Origin: Roseobacter denitrificans OCh 114
GTDB lineage: Bacteria; Pseudomonadota; Alphaproteobacteria; Rhodobacterales; Rhodobacteraceae
DNA length: 64,000 nt
NCBI RefSeq assembly: GCF_000014045.1
Contig: NC_008209.1
Location: 2,131,001-2,195,000, forward strand
Direction of reading: 5' to 3'
The notes beneath the pieces are model-generated. The model searched no databases and had not been told where the DNA came from. It saw nothing but the letters and a program-made list of their open reading frames with translations. Below are positions 26,298-35,256 of this stretch, piece by piece. The first letter of the stretch is position 1. Each line of letters starts with the position of its first letter. The translations under genes and the position numbers were made by a program.

Positions 26298-27461
26298 ATG
26301 AAAACCATCACAACGACACAAGCGCTGGCCGAGTTCTGCACGCAGGCAGCCCAGTTCGATTATGTGACGGTCGACACGGAATTCCTCAGAGAGCGCACGT
26401 ATTATTCCAAGCTGTGCCTTATCCAGCTTGCCATGCCGGGGGAGGATGACAGCACCGGCTGTATCGTGGACCCGCTCGCGCCGGGGTTGTCGCTTGAACC
26501 GCTCTATGCGCTGTTTCGCGACACATCCGTGGTCAAGGTGTTTCACGCCGCTCGGCAGGATCTCGAAATCTTTTACGTCGATGCCGAAGTCTTTCCCGAG
26601 CCGTTGTTTGACACGCAGGTCGCAGCCATGGTCTGCGGCTTTGGCGAGCAGGTGGGCTATGAAACGCTGGTGCGCCGGATTGCCAAAAAGCCGCTGGACA
26701 AGACCTCACGCTTTACCGATTGGTCGCGCCGCCCGTTGACGGATGCGCAGATGAAATATGCCTTGGCCGATGTCACCCATCTGCGGGAGGTCTATGAGTT
26801 TCTGGCAGAAAAGCTCGAAGAAACCGGGCGCAGCCGCTGGGTGCGTGAGGAGTTGACCGTTCTGACCAGCCCGGAAACCTATATCATTGCACCGATGGAC
26901 GCGTGGCGGCGGGTGAAAACGCGCACCAATTCGCCCAAGTTTCTCGCCGTGGTGCGGGAGTTGGCAGCTTTCCGCGAGACCTATGCGCAGGAGCGCAACG
27001 TCCCCCGTAACCGTGTGTTCAAGGATGATGCGCTGATCGAACTGGCCTCCAACAAGCCAAAGACGCAGGAAGAACTGGGGCGCTCGCGGCTGCTGCTGCG
27101 CGAGGGGCGGCGCGGCGATGTGGCGGATGGTATCTTACAGGCGGTCAAGCGCGGTGTGGAATGCCCGCAACAGGACATGCCCAAACCGGATAGATCACGC
27201 GACAAGCTGCAGGTGAACCCTGCGCTGGCGGATCTGTTGCGCGTCCTGCTCAAGGCCAAGACGGAAAGCGCGGGTGTTGCGGCCAAGCTGATCGCTCCTG
27301 CAGCGGACCTTGATGCGATCGCCGCCGGCCTGCGCGATGTGCCGGCACTCAACGGATGGCGGCGCGAGGTGTTTGGCGAGGATGCGCTGCGGCTCTGTGA
27401 GGGAAAGATTGCCCTTGCTGCGGAAGGGGCAAATGTGCGTATCGTCAACCTTGACGCATGA
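26298..27461 (+). CDS. rnd: Ribonuclease D
   Basis: A 387-residue 3'-5' exoribonuclease for tRNA and stable-RNA 3' ends. The DEDD exonuclease residues are visible: DTEF (about residue 23), FHAARQDLEIF with Asp, and YALADVTHL for the third Asp with the preceding Tyr. An HRDC-like domain follows (about residues 205-285), and the C-terminal part is helical. The start ATG 26298 is chosen because MKTITTTQALAEFC is the usual start; the longer frame from 26049 lies over purN. A nested hairpin (GGGTGG/CCACCC with GTAACG/CGTTAC at 26232-26266) sits between purN and rnd without a T-run. Confidence 0.93.
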   Translation: MKTITTTQALAEFCTQAAQFDYVTVDTEFLRERTYYSKLCLIQLAMPGEDDSTGCIVDPLAPGLSLEPLYALFRDTSVVKVFHAARQDLEIFYVDAEVFPEPLFDTQVAAMVCGFGEQVGYETLVRRIAKKPLDKTSRFTDWSRRPLTDAQMKYALADVTHLREVYEFLAEKLEETGRSRWVREELTVLTSPETYIIAPMDAWRRVKTRTNSPKFLAVVRELAAFRETYAQERNVPRNRVFKDDALIELASNKPKTQEELGRSRLLLREGRRGDVADGILQAVKRGVECPQQDMPKPDRSRDKLQVNPALADLLRVLLKAKTESAGVAAKLIAPAADLDAIAAGLRDVPALNGWRREVFGEDALRLCEGKIALAAEGANVRIVNLDA

Positions 27462-27469
27462 CCATGCGC

Positions 27470-27976
27470 TCAGCGCCGCCGCTCCAATGCGTTTTGCAGA
27501 CCTTCAACCCGGATCGTGCGCGTCCCTGACAGTTCCTGATCGGTGAGCGTGCGCGCAACGATGACTTCGCGCGTTTCCGGCGCGCCGCCTGTGATCTGCG
27601 TATACTGCGCCTGCAGCTGGTAGGTCAGAACGCCATCTTCGGGCAATTCGTCTTCGTTGCTGGGCGTCAGCCGCGCATTGAAGGGACCCTGGGTCGCCGC
27701 GCGCCCTGTGGCCCGTATCAGCAACCCGCCGGGCACAGGTTCCAGTGTCAGGTCCGAAATCGCGTCGATCGTTGTCCCCGGATAGATCGCAATCTGATTG
27801 CGCCTGTTCTGGAAAATGCCGTCACTTTCCGGGATCAGCGGGTTTGCCGCGTCGATCGGTTCCAGCACGCTTTCATCCGGCGCGTCATTTCCAAACCAAT
27901 TCATGGGGTTGGCCGAACTGCCGCATCCGGCGACAAGGACAATGCTTACCAACAAAGCGGGGATCGTTATACGCAT
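27470..27976 (-). CDS. Putative lipoprotein of unknown function
   Basis: A 168-residue protein with a lipoprotein signal peptide; the lipobox LVAGC puts the acylated Cys at residue 18. The mature part has conserved-looking stretches IAIYPGTTIDAISDLTLEPVPGG, then an alternating beta region and TREVIVARTLTDQELSGTRTIRV near the end. I do not know a named family. It converges on rnd with an 8-bp gap, so the two genes end close together. Confidence 0.75.
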   Translation of the reverse strand: MRITIPALLVSIVLVAGCGSSANPMNWFGNDAPDESVLEPIDAANPLIPESDGIFQNRRNQIAIYPGTTIDAISDLTLEPVPGGLLIRATGRAATQGPFNARLTPSNEDELPEDGVLTYQLQAQYTQITGGAPETREVIVARTLTDQELSGTRTIRVEGLQNALERRR

Positions 27977-28113
27977 GCGTTCGCCAATTACGTTTTCTGT
28001 TTCCCCTGACCTAGACTATCTGCAGGCTGATGAAAAGTGTCCATCAGAGGCGGGGACCTTTACCTTTGTGCGATGCCGACTTACCTGTGACATCAAAAGA
28101 CAGGAGACCCGTC

Positions 28114-28524
28114 ATGGCACAGGCTGCATTCGAAGAATTGGTCGAAGATTTTGAATTCCTCGACGATTGGGAAGATCGCTATCGTCTCGTCATCGAAGAG
28201 GGTAAAGCGATGGCGCCGCTTGATGCCGCGCTCAAGGTGCCTGCCACAAAAGTTGAGGGTTGCGCCAGTCAGGTCTGGCTGCACGTGACCCCCGAGGACG
28301 GTGTGATGCAGTTTGAGGGCGAGAGCGATGCGATGATCGTGAACGGTCTGATTGCCGTTTTGCGCAAGCTCTATTGCGGGGCCGCGCTGAGCGAGGTGGT
28401 GGCCATCGACGCGCGCGCTGAGATGGCGCGTCTCGGGTTGAATGACCACCTGTCCGCGCAGCGCTCAAACGGGTTGCGCGCCATGATCGAGCGGATCAGG
28501 GATGTCGCCGCCAAATCCCTGTAA
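28114..28524 (+). CDS. sufE: SufE-family cysteine desulfurase activator
   Basis: SufE takes the persulfide sulfur from SufS and passes it on for Fe-S assembly. The 136-residue protein has the SufE pattern FEFLDDWEDRYRLVIEEGK at the N-terminus and the acceptor Cys in TKVEGCASQVWLH (about residue 49), followed by GLIAVLRKLYCG. The start ATG 28114 has CAGGAGA upstream; the frame opens at 28030. It is divergent from the lipoprotein gene. No other suf genes are near, so it acts with a remote SufS/IscS. Confidence 0.93.
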   Translation: MAQAAFEELVEDFEFLDDWEDRYRLVIEEGKAMAPLDAALKVPATKVEGCASQVWLHVTPEDGVMQFEGESDAMIVNGLIAVLRKLYCGAALSEVVAIDARAEMARLGLNDHLSAQRSNGLRAMIERIRDVAAKSL

Positions 28525-28530
28525 CGCCCG

Positions 28531-29175
28531 CTACAATCGTGCCAATGCGGTCGACAAATCCCCATAGCCGGTGAACCGCCGCTCAAAAGCCAGTCCAAGC
28601 CGTGCGGCGCAGTGTTTTGCCTTTTCGGTCAATGCGGGATCATCGGTTTGCGCCTGATAGACCAGTTTTTCGTAATGCGCGAAATACATACCCCGCAGTT
28701 CTGGATGGCGGTCGAGGCCCATCGGCCGGATCACGAAAGCGTCGAACTGACGGACCAGAAAATCGGTCAGATAAAAGGTTGTGATCTCATGCTCTGCCGT
28801 TTCGGCAAAGCGCGCGTTGCCCTCAAAGAAGCTGTAGCAATGCGGGCCTGAGATCATTTTGATACCCAGCGCGTCGCAGGCCGATTGCAACTGCCCGCCA
28901 GTGCCGCAATCGGCATAGACGACGAAAATCTCGCTGTAATCCTGCCGATGCTTGGCGACAGCGTCGCACACCGCCGCCGTTATCTTGTCAGGGTAAAGGT
29001 GCAGCTTCGCGGGCAGGCATGTCAGGTCCAGATGGCTCCACCCGTTTGCCGCCCTGAGGTCCAGAATTTCGCGCGCCAGAGCACCGCAGGCAATCAGCAG
29101 AACGCGCCCGGTCTGATGGGCCATGTCCAAGCCGTCTTCGGTCAGTTGCCGATCATTCAGGTCCGTCATGTCCAT
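28531..29175 (-). CDS. DUF1638 protein, split methionine-synthase partner
   Basis: A 214-residue DUF1638 protein: RVLLIACGALAREI near the N-terminus, then the conserved CLPAKLHLYPDKI and FVVYADCGTGG blocks, with Cys residues that could bind a cofactor. From recall, the Phaeobacter homologue is needed for methionine synthesis along with a split MetH and was proposed to reactivate cobalamin. Here it is the last gene after a corrinoid protein (35 bp gap) and a homocysteine methyltransferase, the same three functions. The biochemical role is an inference. Confidence 0.85.
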   Translation of the reverse strand: MDMTDLNDRQLTEDGLDMAHQTGRVLLIACGALAREILDLRAANGWSHLDLTCLPAKLHLYPDKITAAVCDAVAKHRQDYSEIFVVYADCGTGGQLQSACDALGIKMISGPHCYSFFEGNARFAETAEHEITTFYLTDFLVRQFDAFVIRPMGLDRHPELRGMYFAHYEKLVYQAQTDDPALTEKAKHCAARLGLAFERRFTGYGDLSTALARL

Positions 29176-29210
29176 GCCTCACACAGATGCCCGACCGGGC
29201 GCGGCGTGTT

Positions 29211-29909
29211 TCAGGCCGATTTCTGATTGTGTTTGCGCCCGACCCATTCCTTTGCCGTTTCCACGGCCACGGCGGCATCACGGCAATAGGCGTCTGCGCC
29301 GATGGCCCTGCCGAATTCTTCGTTCAGCGGCGCACCACCCACCAGCACGATGTAGTCATCACGCACGCCTTTCTCGACCATCGTGTCGATGACCACTTTC
29401 ATGTAAGGCATCGTCGTGGTGAGGAGGGCGGACATGCCAAGTATCTCCGGCTTCTCTTTTTCCAGAGCATCCATGTAGGATTCGACGGGGTTGTTGATGC
29501 CAAGGTCCACGACCTCGAAACCCGCGCCTTCCATCATCATGCCGACAAGGTTCTTGCCAATGTCATGGATGTCGCCCTTGACCGTGCCGATAACCATCTT
29601 GCCCACGCGCGGGGCGCCTGTTTCGGCCAGCAGCGGTTTCAGGATCGCCATGCCGCCCTTCATCGCATTGGCGGCCAGAAGGACCTCTGGCACAAAGAGG
29701 ATGCCGTCGCGGAAATCCGCGCCCACGATTGTCATGCCGCCGACCAAAGCCTTGGTCAGGATGTCATAGGGTTGCCAACCGCGATCCAGCAGGATCGTGA
29801 CGCCTTCCTCGATCTCCTCCTTGAGGCCATCATAGAGGTCGTCAAACATTTGCTGAACAAGCTCTTCATCGTCCAGTTCCGACAGAATGATTTCGTCTTC
29901 ATCCGACAT
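29211..29909 (-). CDS. Cobalamin-binding (corrinoid) methyl-carrier protein
   Basis: A 232-residue MtaC/MtbC-like corrinoid protein. An N-terminal helical cap (EELVQQMFDDLYDGLKEEIEE, about residues 12-90) is followed by the B12 domain with the base-off ligand motif GDIHDIGKNLVGMMM (DxHxxG, about 121-128), then VVDLGINNPVESYM and a GGAPLNEEFG loop. It should carry a methyl group between a methyltransferase and the homocysteine enzyme upstream. In Rhodobacterales the methionine synthase is split in this manner, with the pterin domain encoded elsewhere. Confidence 0.92.
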   Translation of the reverse strand: MSDEDEIILSELDDEELVQQMFDDLYDGLKEEIEEGVTILLDRGWQPYDILTKALVGGMTIVGADFRDGILFVPEVLLAANAMKGGMAILKPLLAETGAPRVGKMVIGTVKGDIHDIGKNLVGMMMEGAGFEVVDLGINNPVESYMDALEKEKPEILGMSALLTTTMPYMKVVIDTMVEKGVRDDYIVLVGGAPLNEEFGRAIGADAYCRDAAVAVETAKEWVGRKHNQKSA

Positions 29910-30086
29910 GATCGTTCCTTTACCGCAGGCACTATATGTGCGTCACTTTGAACCATCTTTCGCTTGAACCGGGCTTGCGCACTGTCCGGATTGCGACACG
30001 GTGAAAGCGGAGTGCGACGCGCGCGGGCGAAAGTGTCACGCGGTGCATGCATCGGGTGCGGCGGCAATAGGGTCGGAATACGGGAA

Positions 30087-31115
30087 TTAGCCGGCGCGTC
30101 TGCTTCTTCGCGTTGCGCGGCGCGCCGGCGTGTTTTCCTTGTCGGTCCCGTCCGCAACGGAGGAAAAGGCACCGAGCCGGTCCACGATTTCCTCCAACGC
30201 CGGGGGGTGGTCCATCCTGCGCGTATCCAGCGCCTCGCGCATATGGCGCAGATGCTCCGGCATGGTGCCACAACATCCGCCAATGATCCGCGCACCGCTC
30301 GCCCGCGCCATCACGGCGTAATCCGCCATCAGTTCGGGGGTGCCGTCGTAATGAATGTGACCGTCCACGTATTTGGGAATGCCGGCGTTGCCCTTGGCAA
30401 TGATCGGGCGTTCGGCGCCCTGCGCGGCAAACCCGAGGATCGTGCGCAACAGGTCAGACGCGCCGGTGCCGCAATTCGCCCCAAAAGCCAGCGGCGCAAG
30501 ATCACCCAGATCATCGACCATTTTGACCATATCGGCGCTGGTCAGCCCCATCATGGTGCGCCCGGCGGTGTCAAAGCTCATCGTGCCGCACCAATCCAGC
30601 CCGGCGAGCGCGAAGCCCTCGGCTGCGGCGCGGTATTCCTCAGGTGCGCTGATCGTTTCGAGCCATCCGATATCCGCACCGCCCGCTTTCAGACCGTCTG
30701 CGGTTTCGTGAAACATCTCAACCGCCAGCGCATGGCTGAGCGTGCCAACAGGCTCCATGATCTCACCGGTCGGCCCGACGGAGCCTGCGACAATCACCGC
30801 CCGTCCGGCGGTATCCGCGACCTCGCGTCCGATCTCGGCAGCGACGCGGCTCAACTCATGAACGCGTTTCTCGGCGCTGTGCAGTTTCAGGCGCGCGGCG
30901 TTGGCTCCGAAGGAATTGGTCAGAAACAGATCACTGCCCGCATCGACCGCGCCTTTGTACAGCGCCTTGATCTTTTGCGGCTCCTGCGTGTTCCACAATT
31001 CGGGTGCATCGCCGGACATCAATCCCATGTTGAAGAGATTCGTGCCGGTCGCGCCATCGGCCAACAATACGCCGCGCGTTTCAAGAAGATCGCTGAAAGG
31101 GTTGGGCATGATCAC
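30087..31115 (-). CDS. Homocysteine S-methyltransferase (MetH domain or betaine type)
   Basis: A 342-residue zinc enzyme of the homocysteine S-methyltransferase family. The barrel starts LLADGATGTNLFNMGL, and the zinc ligands are Cys in FGANCGTG (about residue 208) and the Cys pair in GGCCGTMPEH (about 277). It resembles MetH module 1 and betaine-homocysteine methyltransferase; roseobacter annotation often says betaine type. With the corrinoid gene downstream (177 bp gap) it fits the first part of the split methionine synthase. The basic tail (ARRATRRSRRAG) is unusual. It may alternatively use glycine betaine or DMSP as donor. Confidence 0.87.
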   Translation of the reverse strand: MIMPNPFSDLLETRGVLLADGATGTNLFNMGLMSGDAPELWNTQEPQKIKALYKGAVDAGSDLFLTNSFGANAARLKLHSAEKRVHELSRVAAEIGREVADTAGRAVIVAGSVGPTGEIMEPVGTLSHALAVEMFHETADGLKAGGADIGWLETISAPEEYRAAAEGFALAGLDWCGTMSFDTAGRTMMGLTSADMVKMVDDLGDLAPLAFGANCGTGASDLLRTILGFAAQGAERPIIAKGNAGIPKYVDGHIHYDGTPELMADYAVMARASGARIIGGCCGTMPEHLRHMREALDTRRMDHPPALEEIVDRLGAFSSVADGTDKENTPARRATRRSRRAG

Positions 31116-31281
31116 GCTCCGCTGTCCTTGCGTGCGTCATGTCACAGGTTGCGTGCCGTCGCAAATTCATAATTCTCATCATTTACATGAAATGACGAAG
31201 ACCCCGGTGCGCACGCGCGTCCGCCGTTGGGTCAATGTGCCGCCCTTCAGGCGACACATGAAGGCTGAGCCGGGGGGTGTC

Positions 31282-31596
31282 TTACTCGTTTGCCATCAGT
31301 TGGCGTTTGGCCTCGACCATCAGCGACGCCATCTGCGCGCGAATCGTGGCCTCATCCGCCTTGTCGCCCAGATCACCGGACACCTTGCGATAGACATCCT
31401 CGTCGCCTGCTTCTTCGAAATCCGATTTCACTACCTCTTTGGCGTAGTCATCCGCCTCGGACCCGCTTTTGCCCAGAAGCTCCGCCGCCCACAGACCCAG
31501 CAGCTTGTTGCGGCGCGCCTCTGCCTTGAATTGCATCTCGGCATCATGGGCGTATTTGTTTTCAAACGCATTTTCGCGATCATCGAATGTTGTCAT
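31282..31596 (-). CDS. F1-ATPase inhibitor zeta subunit (DUF1476)
   Basis: A 104-residue DUF1476 protein, the alphaproteobacterial zeta subunit that blocks ATP hydrolysis by F1-ATPase. The N-terminal inhibitory stretch begins MTTFDDRENAFENKYAHD, followed by FKAEARRNKLLGLWAAELLG and the helical bundle, ending LMVEAKRQLMANE. The start at 31596 matches the family; the longer frame to 31662 is not needed. It is divergent from purC and separate from the atp operon. Confidence 0.93.
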   Translation of the reverse strand: MTTFDDRENAFENKYAHDAEMQFKAEARRNKLLGLWAAELLGKSGSEADDYAKEVVKSDFEEAGDEDVYRKVSGDLGDKADEATIRAQMASLMVEAKRQLMANE

Positions 31597-31752
31597 GGGC
31601 CTGTCTCCTGGTGGCGTGGCTGTTTGCGTTCTAGATATGCGAGTTTGCAAGCCATTGCGCAAGATGCCTCGGCTTGCAGCGACGCAACCCTTCCACTAAG
31701 AGAGGCGCAGATAAGTCCCTGATCCTCAGGGCTCAGTCTTGAAAGGACGCCC

Positions 31753-32514
31753 ATGGCCCGGCGCAAGAAAATCTACGAAGGCAAAGCGAAAATCCTGTAT
31801 GAAGGACCCGAACCGGGCACCATCGTGCAGTACTTCAAGGACGATGCCACCGCGTTCAATGCCGAAAAGAAGGCCGTGATCGAAGGCAAGGGGGTGTTGA
31901 ACAACCGTTTGTCCGAATTCTTCATGACCGGACTTGGCCATATCGGCGTGCCGACGCATTTCATCAAACGGCTCAACATGCGTGAACAGCTTGTGCGCAG
32001 CGTGGACATCATCCCGCTCGAGATCATCGTGCGCAACTACGCCGCTGGCACCATGTCAAAGCGACTGGGGTTGGAAGAGGGCACGCAACTGCCGCGCCCC
32101 ATCGTTGAATATTGCTATAAGGATGACAAGCTGGGCGATCCGCTGGTCACAGAAGAGCACATCGCGGCCTTTGGCTGGGCCAGCCAGCAGGATATGGATG
32201 ACATGCTCAGCCTCGCGCTGCGGGTAAATGATTTCCTGTCGGGGCTGATGTTCGGCGTGGGCATTCGTCTGGTGGATTTCAAGATCGAAGTGGGCCGCGT
32301 CTATGACGGGGATTTCCAGCGTCTTGTTGTCGCCGATGAGATCAGCCCGGACAGTTGCCGCTTGTGGGACATCGAATCCGGTCGCAAGCTGGACAAGGAC
32401 GTGTTCCGGCGCGATCTCGGCGATCTGGCCGATGCCTATACCGAAGTGGCGCAGCGTCTGGGCGTGATGCCCAAGAACGCCACGCCGATCACAAAACCGA
32501 CCCTGATCAACTAA
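31753..32514 (+). CDS. purC: SAICAR synthetase
   Basis: PurC joins carboxyaminoimidazole ribonucleotide with aspartate using ATP. The 253-residue protein begins with [14 protein letters not shown] (P-loop-like ATP site), has [37 protein letters not shown], and the aspartate/substrate loop [12 protein letters not shown]. Start ATG 31753 follows GGACGCCC with a weak ribosome-binding site. It heads a purC-purS-purQ cluster on the same strand. Confidence 0.97.
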   Translation: MARRKKIYEGKAKILYEGPEPGTIVQYFKDDATAFNAEKKAVIEGKGVLNNRLSEFFMTGLGHIGVPTHFIKRLNMREQLVRSVDIIPLEIIVRNYAAGTMSKRLGLEEGTQLPRPIVEYCYKDDKLGDPLVTEEHIAAFGWASQQDMDDMLSLALRVNDFLSGLMFGVGIRLVDFKIEVGRVYDGDFQRLVVADEISPDSCRLWDIESGRKLDKDVFRRDLGDLADAYTEVAQRLGVMPKNATPITKPTLIN

Positions 32515-32556
32515 CCCCGGGAAACAGTGCGTCCGGGGCGCACAGAAGGACGAGAC

Positions 32557-32787
32557 ATGAAAGCACGAGTACATGTTATGCTGAAAAACGGTGTGCTGGA
32601 CCCGCAGGGCGAAGCAGTGCGCCACGCCTTGGGGGCCATGGGATTTGAAGGTATCAATGGCGTGCGACAGGGCAAGGTCATCGAGCTTGATCTGGCCGAA
32701 GGCACGACCGAAGCGGACGTGAGCGCGATGTGTGAAAAGCTGCTGGCCAATACGGTGATCGAATCCTACTCGGTGGAGATTTCCTGA
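32557..32787 (+). CDS. purS: Phosphoribosylformylglycinamidine synthase PurS subunit
   Basis: A 76-residue PurS, the small helper of the three-part FGAM synthetase (PurL-PurQ-PurS). It has [29 protein letters not shown] and the final [10 protein letters not shown]. The ATG 32557 follows AAGGACGAG. Its TGA overlaps the purQ start by one base. Confidence 0.95.
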   Translation: MKARVHVMLKNGVLDPQGEAVRHALGAMGFEGINGVRQGKVIELDLAEGTTEADVSAMCEKLLANTVIESYSVEIS

Positions 32788-33455
32788 TGCACGCGGCGGT
32801 CGTTGTCTTTCCCGGGTCCAACTGTGATCGCGATCTTGCCGTCGCCTTTGAGGCGGCTGGCGCACAGGTCACCAAGGTCTGGCACAAGGATACCGACCTG
32901 CCCGAAGGCGTCGATATCATCGGTATTCCGGGCGGATTTTCCTTTGGCGATTACCTGCGTTGCGGGGCCATCGCCGCAAACTCGCCGATTTGCCGATCCG
33001 TCGCAGCACATGCGGAGCGGGGGGGCTACGTCATCGGCATCTGCAACGGGTTTCAGGTGCTCACCGAAACCGGGTTGTTGCCGGGCGCGTTGCTGCGCAA
33101 TGCCGGGTTGAAATACATCTGCAAAACCGTCGCGCTCAAGGTTGAGACATCTGCATCCGCCTTTACCGAAGGGTACACCGCCGGGGATACCATCAGTATT
33201 CCAATCGCCCATCACGACGGCAATTACTTTGCCGATGATGAGACGATCGCGCGTCTTCAGGGCGAAGACCGCGTCGCTTTTACCTATGAGGACACGCCCA
33301 ACGGTGCCAAAGCGGATATCGCGGGCATCCTGTCGTCAAACCGCCGGGTTCTTGGCATGATGCCGCACCCGGAACGCGCGGCGGATGCCGGGCATGGCGG
33401 GACGGATGGGCAGGCGCTCTTCCGCGCATTGACGGGCGCGCTGGCGGCGGTGTGA
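32787..33455 (+). CDS. purQ: Phosphoribosylformylglycinamidine synthase PurQ subunit
   Basis: The 222-residue glutaminase of FGAM synthetase feeds ammonia to PurL. It has the class I amidotransferase triad: Cys in [11 protein letters not shown] (about residue 86), His and Glu in MMPHPERA near the C-terminus (about 193-195). [15 protein letters not shown] is the oxyanion region. purL does not follow in this window; the next gene is dctB. Confidence 0.97.
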   Translation: MHAAVVVFPGSNCDRDLAVAFEAAGAQVTKVWHKDTDLPEGVDIIGIPGGFSFGDYLRCGAIAANSPICRSVAAHAERGGYVIGICNGFQVLTETGLLPGALLRNAGLKYICKTVALKVETSASAFTEGYTAGDTISIPIAHHDGNYFADDETIARLQGEDRVAFTYEDTPNGAKADIAGILSSNRRVLGMMPHPERAADAGHGGTDGQALFRALTGALAAV

Positions 33456-33492
33456 CTTGAGCCGATACGCGCCTTTGGCGTAAGCTGCTTTC

Positions 33493-35253
33493 ATGGAAGC
33501 CGAGCTTCAATCAAAAGAGCCGAACCCGATCAGCTCATGGCGGGTGCGCATGGCTGTGGGCATTCTGCTCGCGCTGGCGGTGACGGTCGTTTCTGTCACC
33601 AACAAGCTGCTGACCGACCGTTTCACGGATACAACCCGCGACCGTGCCGAACTGAGGCTTGCGCTTTATAGCGGGAACCTGCTGTCCGAGCTGCGCCAGA
33701 ACGCCATCGTGCCGCAACTGCTGGCGCGCGACCCGGAGTTGATCGGCGCGCTGAACTCGGCTGATTACACCGCATCAACACGGCGGCTGATCTCCTTTGT
33801 GGAAGAGATCGGCGCGGCATCCTTGATGTTGCTGGATATTGACGGGCGGACGGTTGCGGCGACCGACCGTAACAGGTTGGGGTCAAACCACCGGTCAGAG
33901 GCCTATTTCGTCGATGCGATCCGTGCCAGCGGCACCGTTTTCACCGTGGCGGAGCGCGAAGAGGGCGGTTACGGGTTTTTCTATTCGCGCAGGGTGCAGT
34001 CGGGCTCGGATGTGTCGGGCGTGATCCTTGTCGAGGTCGATTTGCAAAAATTCGGCCGGGCCTGGGCCGGGATTTCGGATGCGGTGATCGTGACGGACAG
34101 CACCGGCACAATCATCCTGACCACGGAACCGCGCTGGCGTGGCCGCACCGAAGAAGAAGCGCTGGCCCGTCAAACACCCCAGAACGCCATCCAGCGCGCC
34201 ATTCAGGCCACCGCAGACTGGACCGCCTTGCCGCCCGATGCCTATCTGCAGGGCGAGGCCGTGATGCGTCTGGAAACGCGGATCCCGTTCCGCGGTTGGC
34301 GCATGACCAGCTACACCACCTATGCCTCGGTGCGTGAACGTGTGAATGGTGTACTCGCGCTTGAGATCATGGGCTTTGCGATTCTGCTCGCGCTGACCTT
34401 CTATGCGCTCAGCCGGCGCACGGCCTTGCGCATGGCGCTTTTCCAGCGGGAATCTGCCGAATTGAGATCGCTCAACGCTGCGTTGCAGCGGGAAATTGCC
34501 GAGCGCAAACGGGTGCAGGAAACGCTTGCCGTTGCTGAACAGACCCTTGAACAATCAAGTAAACTGGCCGCTCTGGGCGAAATGTCAGCCGCCGTCAGTC
34601 ACGAGTTGAATCAACCCCTTGCCGCGATGAAAACATATCTTGCCGGGGCGCGTTTGTTGCTGCGGCGCAACCGCCATGAAGAGGCGCTGTCCTCCTTTGG
34701 GCGCATTGACGATCTGATTGAGCGGATGGGGGGCATCACGCGCCAATTGAAGTCTTACGCCCGCAAAGGACAGGAGGCCTTTGCGCCAGTCCCCATGGGC
34801 GATGCGCTGGCCTCAAGCCTCGCGATGATGGAGCCGCAATTGCGTCAACGGCAGGTGCAGATCACCCGCATCCTGCCCGATGATCCGGTTGAGGTCATGG
34901 GCGACCGGCTGCGCATTGAACAGGTGATGGTGAACCTCTTGCGCAACGCGATTGATGCAACCAAATCAGCCGCTGCACCCAAGGTCGAAATCATCCTTTC
35001 TGCGGGGGAAACGGCAACACTCACAGTACGTGACAATGGGCCGGGTATTGAAGACCTCGATGCCCTTTTTGAGCCATTTTACACGACCAAACAGCCAGGG
35101 GATGGTGTCGGGCTTGGGCTTGCTATCTCGTCCCAGATCGTGACAGACCTTGGTGGAAGGCTTACAGCGCGCAATGGCCAGCAGGGCGGCGCGGTTTTTG
35201 AAATGCAATTGCCGATCCTAAGCGGCGAACCAGCGAAACAAGCGGCGGAGTAG
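33493..35253 (+). CDS. dctB: Sensor histidine kinase DctB
   Basis: A 586-residue kinase of the C4-dicarboxylate type. An N-terminal helix (AVGILLALAVTVVSVTN) and a second helix near residue 295 (IMGFAILLALTFYALS) enclose a PAS-like/Cache periplasmic sensor. The cytoplasmic part has a short coiled coil, then the His in LGEMSAAVSHELNQPLAAM (His about residue 373), and the ATPase blocks NLLRNAIDATKS, DNGPGIED and GVGLGLAISSQ. It is followed four bases later by dctD. Ligands should be succinate/malate/fumarate by family. Confidence 0.9.
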   Translation: MEAELQSKEPNPISSWRVRMAVGILLALAVTVVSVTNKLLTDRFTDTTRDRAELRLALYSGNLLSELRQNAIVPQLLARDPELIGALNSADYTASTRRLISFVEEIGAASLMLLDIDGRTVAATDRNRLGSNHRSEAYFVDAIRASGTVFTVAEREEGGYGFFYSRRVQSGSDVSGVILVEVDLQKFGRAWAGISDAVIVTDSTGTIILTTEPRWRGRTEEEALARQTPQNAIQRAIQATADWTALPPDAYLQGEAVMRLETRIPFRGWRMTSYTTYASVRERVNGVLALEIMGFAILLALTFYALSRRTALRMALFQRESAELRSLNAALQREIAERKRVQETLAVAEQTLEQSSKLAALGEMSAAVSHELNQPLAAMKTYLAGARLLLRRNRHEEALSSFGRIDDLIERMGGITRQLKSYARKGQEAFAPVPMGDALASSLAMMEPQLRQRQVQITRILPDDPVEVMGDRLRIEQVMVNLLRNAIDATKSAAAPKVEIILSAGETATLTVRDNGPGIEDLDALFEPFYTTKQPGDGVGLGLAISSQIVTDLGGRLTARNGQQGGAVFEMQLPILSGEPAKQAAE

Positions 35254-35256
35254 ACA

